A stretch of DNA of 64,000 nucleotides from Kalmanozyma brasiliensis GHG001 (lineage: Eukaryota > Basidiomycota > Ustilaginomycetes > Ustilaginales), in contig NW_015961961.1 in assembly GCF_000497045.1 (NCBI RefSeq), positions 124,001 to 188,000 of the forward strand, read 5' to 3'. Below the pieces are notes generated by a model. It was not told where the DNA came from, searched no databases, and was given only the letters and a program-made list of their open reading frames with translations. This document shows positions 59,383 to 64,000 of this stretch, piece by piece. The position numbers and the translations under genes are program-made. How positions within the stretch are numbered: the first letter of the stretch is position 1; every line of letters starts with the position of its first letter.

Positions 59383-61938
59383 TCATTTGGCTGCAGCCTC
59401 GACCTCGACGGCGTTCTGGCTGGGATTCACCGAGGCCGTGATGGCGTCCTCGTTGATGAGATCCTCGAGGGACATCTCCTGGGCAGCAGTGGCACCTGCT
59501 TGAGGGTTGGCTTTGTTCGTGTCGTCGATGGTCTCGGCGGCGGCTTGCTGCTGGAGAACCGGAGTCATGATCTCCTCTGCTTTGACCTTCTGCGATGCCT
59601 TGACCGTTTCCTCGTCGGTTGTCTTTGCCGCCTCGACTTTGATCTGCTCGGTGGCGGAGGAAGCAGCTGCTTCGGTTTGCGGAGGCTCTGCGATGGCCTT
59701 GGCGTCGTGATCCGTGCTGATAGAAGTGCCATCCTTGGCTTGCTCGGCAGGCTCTTGGGTAGATGCCGCCACAACCGTGACCTCTGCGGCGACTGTGGGA
59801 CCTTCCTGGCTTGCGACGTGGACTTCGATGTGAGCTTCAGCCTGTTGAGCAGGCTGAGCCTTTCCCGCTGGCTGAGCCTCTGTCTCGGTCTCAGACTGGC
59901 TACGGACCGCATCATCAGCGGCGACTGCGATCTTGTCCTCGGGCGGACCTGCCTGAACTTCGAGCTGGATTGAAGCTTCTGCGTCACTGGGTTTCTCCTC
60001 GGATACTGCTCCGCCTTTGGCTTGTGGTGCGATTTCTGCAGACGGCTGGCCGGCAGGCTCTTTGGCGGTAACTGTGTCGATGTCAGCCGCTTGGTGGCTG
60101 TTCGAAGCGGGGACGGTGCTCTCGTTCGCCTTGTTGTCTTCCGGTACGCTTGTCAGGGAGGATGTCATCTCAACCTTTGGCTCGGATGGAGCCTGCGGTC
60201 CGGCATCCTCCGGGACCTTCCCCTCCGGAGGCAGAGTGCTCATCTCGCTGTCTTGCGTCTCTGGCTTCGGCGGAGCGCTAGACGTTGTCTCCTCACGTGT
60301 CACCTCTTCCGTAGACTCAGAGGCGATTTGACCGTCACCTGTGTCCTGCACCGGCTGAGTGCCCGAAACTGCCTCCTCCGCGCCGTCCTTCTTGCCCTCT
60401 GGTCCCTTTAGCGCTTCGACCAGCTCCTTCTGAGTCGCTTCCACCTCTTTGAGGAGCTCCATAGGCTTGACGTTGCTGATATGAGCATCCGTGGCCTCCA
60501 CTTGCTTGTCGTCGAGGACCGCCTCAAGCGGAGCCGCAGCTGGCTCCAACTGAGTCTGCGACTCTTCCATCGCCCCTGTGACGTCGTCCGAGGTGATCAT
60601 GTCAGGCTTCTCGCTTGGTTCCGGGACGTCGTCGACTTGCGGTGCAAAGTCAATAGCGATGGGCTCCTCGATCTTCTCTTCGGCTAGGAAACGCAGGTGC
60701 TGCTTGGTAGCGGACTGCTCCGATGGCTTGATGGTGGCTCGGAAGGGCAGCATCGGTTCATCTTGCGACTCTTCGATCTGCGACTGGGTTGATTCGAGGT
60801 GTGCAGCGGGGCCTGAAACCGTCGTCTTGTCAGAAGGCTGCTCACCAGTGTGATCCTCGCCGTTGCGTGCTTTCTTTGAGGCCGGCTCATCTGCTTTGGA
60901 TGCCGCATCCTCCTTGCCGTCCTGCTCCAGCTCTCGTTTGCTGCTATCGACGACGGTCCTATCGGCGGCTTCAGGGCTAGCAGTGAAATCTTTGCCATTG
61001 TTCGACGGTCCTGCCGGGGGCGACTCGTCATCATCGATGGTGATGGCCTCAGGCTTGGACGCCTCCAGCCAGCGCTTCGTATCGGCGGGAGAGGCCAGCG
61101 CCTTGGAATTGTACAGGGTCGTGTGACTGCTGAGCGAATGACCACTCCGAATGCCGAGGCGCGAGTAAATGCTCGACTTGCAGAACGTCGGCACGCGACC
61201 GCTGACCTCGGTGATGACCTTCAGAGCCTCACGAGCAGCGGTCGAGTTCCACACGGGACGGAAATAGACGTCGATGCTGAGAGGAGGCTGACCCGAGCGG
61301 ATCGGCGAATCGCCAGGGCCACTGCTTTTACGACCGTGCGACGTCTTGGGTCGCTTGAAGTTGTCGAAGGCCTTGGCCATGGTGCTCTCTTCGGATGTGA
61401 GTACTCGAGCACGAATAGCAATGATGCCGTGTTTGCGAAGCTCACCCGAGGCGAGACTCTTGGCGAGACGAGCAAAGACATTGTCGATCGACTGCGTGCT
61501 GACGAGCATGGTCCATCGACCCTGGCTCCACAGCGCATGATCCTCTGCCAAGGCGATGATCTGGTCGTGAAAGTCGTTCTGCACCTCGGTACGGCACTGC
61601 TTCTTGCTCTTGACGTGGCTTCGGTGGTTGACGTTGGTGGGAATGGCGTCGTTGTACTGAATCTCAGCTACCTTGGCGGTGGCTTCCCGAGCTAGATCGT
61701 TAGCCTTGATGTAGGCCGGGTCGGTGGCGAAGTTGGGCGCGAGCTCGGCTATTTCGTTGATGGAAGGCACGCCTAGCCCCCAGATGGAAGGTGGGCTGAC
61801 TCCACCATTCAGAGCAGGTGGAATGCCCAGGCGGCCAGGTGGATGAGCCGCCAGCAGCAACTTGAGATGATCCTCGTCATCGTCGAGGATGAGCACGACG
61901 GGCTTGGTCTCCTCTGCGGCGGAGGTGGACGGCTCCAT
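59383..61938 (-). CDS. DUF1917-like N-terminal domain with long acidic disordered tail
   Basis: A 851-residue protein. Residues about 95-300 form the only folded-looking part: after NVNHRSHVKSKKQ come WSQGRWTMLVSTQSIDNVF, LRKHGIIAIRARVLT, LSIDVYFRPVWNSTAAREAL and KSSIYSRLGIRSGHSLSSHT. This recalls the DUF1917 (BLES03/C11orf68) family, related to the eIF4E-like fold. That match is from memory and needs checking. The N-terminus has a DDDED cluster. From residue 300 to the end the protein is Glu/Ala/Thr/Pro/Gln-rich, acidic and without stable domains, with a basic KKAR patch near 355. Function unknown. A TATAAAAG at 62047-62054 lies about 110 nt before the ATG. Confidence 0.55.
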   Translation of the reverse strand: MEPSTSAAEETKPVVLILDDDEDHLKLLLAAHPPGRLGIPPALNGGVSPPSIWGLGVPSINEIAELAPNFATDPAYIKANDLAREATAKVAEIQYNDAIPTNVNHRSHVKSKKQCRTEVQNDFHDQIIALAEDHALWSQGRWTMLVSTQSIDNVFARLAKSLASGELRKHGIIAIRARVLTSEESTMAKAFDNFKRPKTSHGRKSSGPGDSPIRSGQPPLSIDVYFRPVWNSTAAREALKVITEVSGRVPTFCKSSIYSRLGIRSGHSLSSHTTLYNSKALASPADTKRWLEASKPEAITIDDDESPPAGPSNNGKDFTASPEAADRTVVDSSKRELEQDGKEDAASKADEPASKKARNGEDHTGEQPSDKTTVSGPAAHLESTQSQIEESQDEPMLPFRATIKPSEQSATKQHLRFLAEEKIEEPIAIDFAPQVDDVPEPSEKPDMITSDDVTGAMEESQTQLEPAAAPLEAVLDDKQVEATDAHISNVKPMELLKEVEATQKELVEALKGPEGKKDGAEEAVSGTQPVQDTGDGQIASESTEEVTREETTSSAPPKPETQDSEMSTLPPEGKVPEDAGPQAPSEPKVEMTSSLTSVPEDNKANESTVPASNSHQAADIDTVTAKEPAGQPSAEIAPQAKGGAVSEEKPSDAEASIQLEVQAGPPEDKIAVAADDAVRSQSETETEAQPAGKAQPAQQAEAHIEVHVASQEGPTVAAEVTVVAASTQEPAEQAKDGTSISTDHDAKAIAEPPQTEAAASSATEQIKVEAAKTTDEETVKASQKVKAEEIMTPVLQQQAAAETIDDTNKANPQAGATAAQEMSLEDLINEDAITASVNPSQNAVEVEAAAK

Positions 61939-62585
61939 CTTTCAGATGTCAAGCCAGATGCAAGAGTCACGCAGAGTGCTGTCTCGCTGGTAGGATGGTG
62001 GGTTGTGGATGGGAGAAGAGCAGCGCTAAGCTCTTACAAGATGCTCCTTTTATATGGCGCAGTCGAGCTGGTCGCGGCGCGTCCGCTTGTCTTTGTCTGT
62101 CGCATTGTGACTGTGTAGATGAGCACAATCGCGAAAGGCATGCGCTTCCGCCTCAATCCGCGCCGCAACCACGACGCGCAGCAGGCGTGAAGCGGGAGCG
62201 GACCAAGAGAGAGTCACAACCGCGCTTCATTTGAGCGCAGCTGTTGTGACTGAGCTTATTTTCATGCGCATACAAAGCGTTGAGGCAGCAGAACAACAAA
62301 GGCGTCGCGTGATGACAAACAAGGTGACTTGGTTCGGAATCTTCCGCCTGGCTGTCAGTCAATTTCAGCTTAGACTTTTGAATGCTTCCATCTCTGCTCC
62401 GCGCAGTGTCACAACGCAAGAGACGTGCCACTGCGCTTATCTGCGCAGCGCTGCGGATGTGTCAGCTCGCTCATCTGTCAAAGTGCCAATCAATGCTCCG
62501 TCGTGCCTATCTGACTGTCCTGTGAGATTTCGTGAGTTCATTAAGTTCTGTAAGCTCTGCGCTTGTGTGATAGGGCGAGTGACAA
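61939..62585. other. Promoter of the DUF1917-like gene and 3' flank of the membrane protein gene
   Basis: About 650 nt. It contains the TATAAAAG element at 62047-62054. A plus-strand frame of 147 codons (62231-62674) opens at a TTG and overlaps the next gene in antisense; not supported. Confidence 0.45.
62047..62054 (-). promoter_or_regulatory. TATA box of the DUF1917-like gene (candidate)
   Basis: TATAAAAG on the minus strand, about 110 nt upstream of the ATG at 61938. This is the best TATA-box match I noticed in the window. Confidence 0.5.
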
Positions 62586-63725
62586 TCAACGATGCAATTT
62601 CGGCTCGTCGAGCAGGGGGCTGTGGATCAGACCATCCAACACCCGATCTGTCCAGTCGGCGTGCGGGTGCTTGATGCCGCGCTTCATGTAGTCGCTCTCA
62701 GTGTCCGAATCGAGACCGTAGTCGGGAACGTATCTGCCGCCGTGCGAAGAGACCGAGGAGGGACATGTTGAAGGCGTGCGAGCGCCGGTCACGGACGAAT
62801 GGCGGCCATTTGCTCCTTTCTGCTTGCGAGGAGACTGGGTTTGACGATGGAAACAAAGTTGGCCGTCGAGATAGAGTTGACATCCGATACTGGCCGATGC
62901 AACAAGAAGAGCGGCTGCGAAAGCGACGCAGACGCTGTATCTGGCCGCCTTATCGAGTGATCGCATGGCGTATGTCACCAACGATCCCAGCTGCAGCGCT
63001 GCAGCGAGACAAACGCACATTCCGCAGGCATTGCTCATGCTGATCGAGAGACTCGTTGCGAAGCTGTTCTTCCGTGATCTCGACCTTGCTTGGGTGGATG
63101 CTGTGTTCGTCGCTATGAGCAGCCCGACGCCTGAAACGAGAGCTGAGAACAGCGCGAGAACGAGTGATGCCAGTGCCAAAGCTTGAGATGCGGGATTGTG
63201 ATCGTAGCTGTCCAACAAGATGGATTGTGAAGCAGCCAGCAGAACTGCCAAGCCTGCCCAGATCATCAATGTACCGCTCGGCGACGGATCGCTCCTTGCT
63301 CGCTGTAGGTCGTAGTAGCATCTGTGTCTCGGCCTCTGTTGTAGCTGGCTTCGTCTGGTTGTTGCACTCGGATTTGACCGGGAGGTCGTAGCTGACTGGG
63401 AGCTTGGTTGTGCTTGATCTTGTCTGTCTTCGGACAAACCGGTTAAAGTGGTAGTCGAACTAGCTGCGCGTCGATCCGGCATCTCGATGCTCACTGCGTC
63501 GTCTCGGCTCCTCATCCTCATGTTGTCCTGGTCTGTGAACGCGGAAGCCGGAAGCCCAGGCGGTGGCACGTAGAACCCAGGGCCGTAGGGGATCTTCTTT
63601 CCGTCATCGACGACTGTCATCAGTTGGGGCACGGAGCCGTCTCTCGCTTCGTCGCCTGCCAGAGTCAGACCGATGCCGTTGGCGGGAGGACGTATTGGCG
63701 GGCTGGACGGGCGAGACATGGGCAT
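62586..63725 (-). CDS. Four-helix membrane protein, unknown function
   Basis: A 379-residue protein (two ATGs close together, 63725 and 63719). Residues 1-150 are Pro/Ser/Arg-rich and cytosolic-looking. Four membrane helices follow at about 151-171 (LMIWAGLAVLLAASQSILL), 182-205 (ASLVLALFSALVSGVGLLIA), 233-254 (CGMCVCLAAALQLGSLVTYA) and 263-286 (VCVAFAAALLVASASIGC). The tail of about 90 residues carries an acidic SDTESDY motif and an HADWTDRVLDGL end. Four helices with short loops suggest a tetraspan or MARVEL-like shape, but I recognise no family signature. Its promoter lies toward the right edge of the window. Confidence 0.6.
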   Translation of the reverse strand: MPMSRPSSPPIRPPANGIGLTLAGDEARDGSVPQLMTVVDDGKKIPYGPGFYVPPPGLPASAFTDQDNMRMRSRDDAVSIEMPDRRAASSTTTLTGLSEDRQDQAQPSSQSATTSRSNPSATTRRSQLQQRPRHRCYYDLQRARSDPSPSGTLMIWAGLAVLLAASQSILLDSYDHNPASQALALASLVLALFSALVSGVGLLIATNTASTQARSRSRKNSFATSLSISMSNACGMCVCLAAALQLGSLVTYAMRSLDKAARYSVCVAFAAALLVASASIGCQLYLDGQLCFHRQTQSPRKQKGANGRHSSVTGARTPSTCPSSVSSHGGRYVPDYGLDSDTESDYMKRGIKHPHADWTDRVLDGLIHSPLLDEPKLHR

Positions 63726-64000
63726 CGCTATGTGCGGAAGGTCGTGGGCGCTCTTTCAAATGTCGTAGAGAGAAAGGTGGAAGATTCAGAAGCTGACTCG
63801 GCAAAGAAGGTCTGCCACTAAGCGCCGCATGGGCCACTCCGTCAGGAGGCGCTGCTCCCCCCGACCTCAGGTCCTCACCTCATTCCAGGCCCATCCCATC
63901 TGCGAGCCCGTCTAGCGCGCATGCTTAGCGTGCATCCGACCTGATAGGAGCATAGTACGATGCGAGAATCGAAGGCCTGAGGACAAACGTGGTTCGCGAG
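63726..64000. other. Right edge, promoter of the four-helix membrane protein gene
   Basis: 275 nt upstream of the ATG at 63725. Short overlapping frames on both strands do not look coding. Nothing else seen before the window ends. Confidence 0.35.

Noticed and set aside
1..64000. Secreted effector cluster, transposon, CRISPR array or viral genes
   Set aside because: No run of small secreted proteins, no transposase or reverse transcriptase, no regularly spaced repeats; the gene content looks like core functions.

Overview
The window is a gene-dense, intron-poor nuclear segment of a fungus, most likely a smut basidiomycete (Ustilaginaceae: the Ustilago, Sporisorium, Pseudozyma group). This rests on the predicted proteins (a double-domain fungal Vps10, Sla1 with an SH3-SH3-SH3-SHD1-SHD2 order, an APSES cell-cycle factor, fungal Cox9), the very long uninterrupted coding regions, and the few short introns with TACTGAC/CTGAC branch sites. 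The species assignment is inference. No mobile element, CRISPR array or phage gene was seen. Start codons below are the first plausible ATG. Several reading frames stay open further upstream only through non-ATG codons.

Layout: 21 protein genes, one 5S rRNA gene and one intron-containing tRNA gene. From the left: VPS10 (+), a 2.8 kb gene-free stretch, a HAM1-like protein (+), a giant Sec7/PH Arf-GEF-like protein (+), an H3K9 methyltransferase (-), an FAD oxidoreductase (+), a Pga1-like ER membrane protein (-), a flavin monooxygenase (-), 5S rRNA (-), a single-pass membrane protein (+), SYS1 (+), a RING/coiled-coil E3 (-), an RNase P/MRP Rpp40-like subunit (+), RPB7 (-), RTF2 (+), COX9 (-), SLA1 (+), an MBP1-type APSES factor (+), an Unc93-like transporter (-), tRNA-Ala (+), a ZC3H3-like CCCH protein (+), a DUF2235 hydrolase (-), a DUF1917-like acidic protein (-) and a four-helix membrane protein (-).

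The genes do not form one pathway. Some themes recur: endomembrane traffic (VPS10, SYS1, Sec7 GEF, SLA1), nuclear RNA and transcription (RPB7, Rpp40, ZC3H3, MBP1) and chromatin/replication (H3K9 methyltransferase, RTF2, RING E3). The genes look like core housekeeping functions, and I do not see a convincing new multi-gene system.

The points most worth checking are local. The monooxygenase frame runs without a stop into the signal peptide of the next gene. The Sec7 domain appears to have Asp in place of the catalytic glutamate. The methyltransferase SET domain carries an insertion of about 150 residues. RTF2 has a first coding exon consisting only of the ATG. COX9 is split so that neither exon looks like a gene alone.
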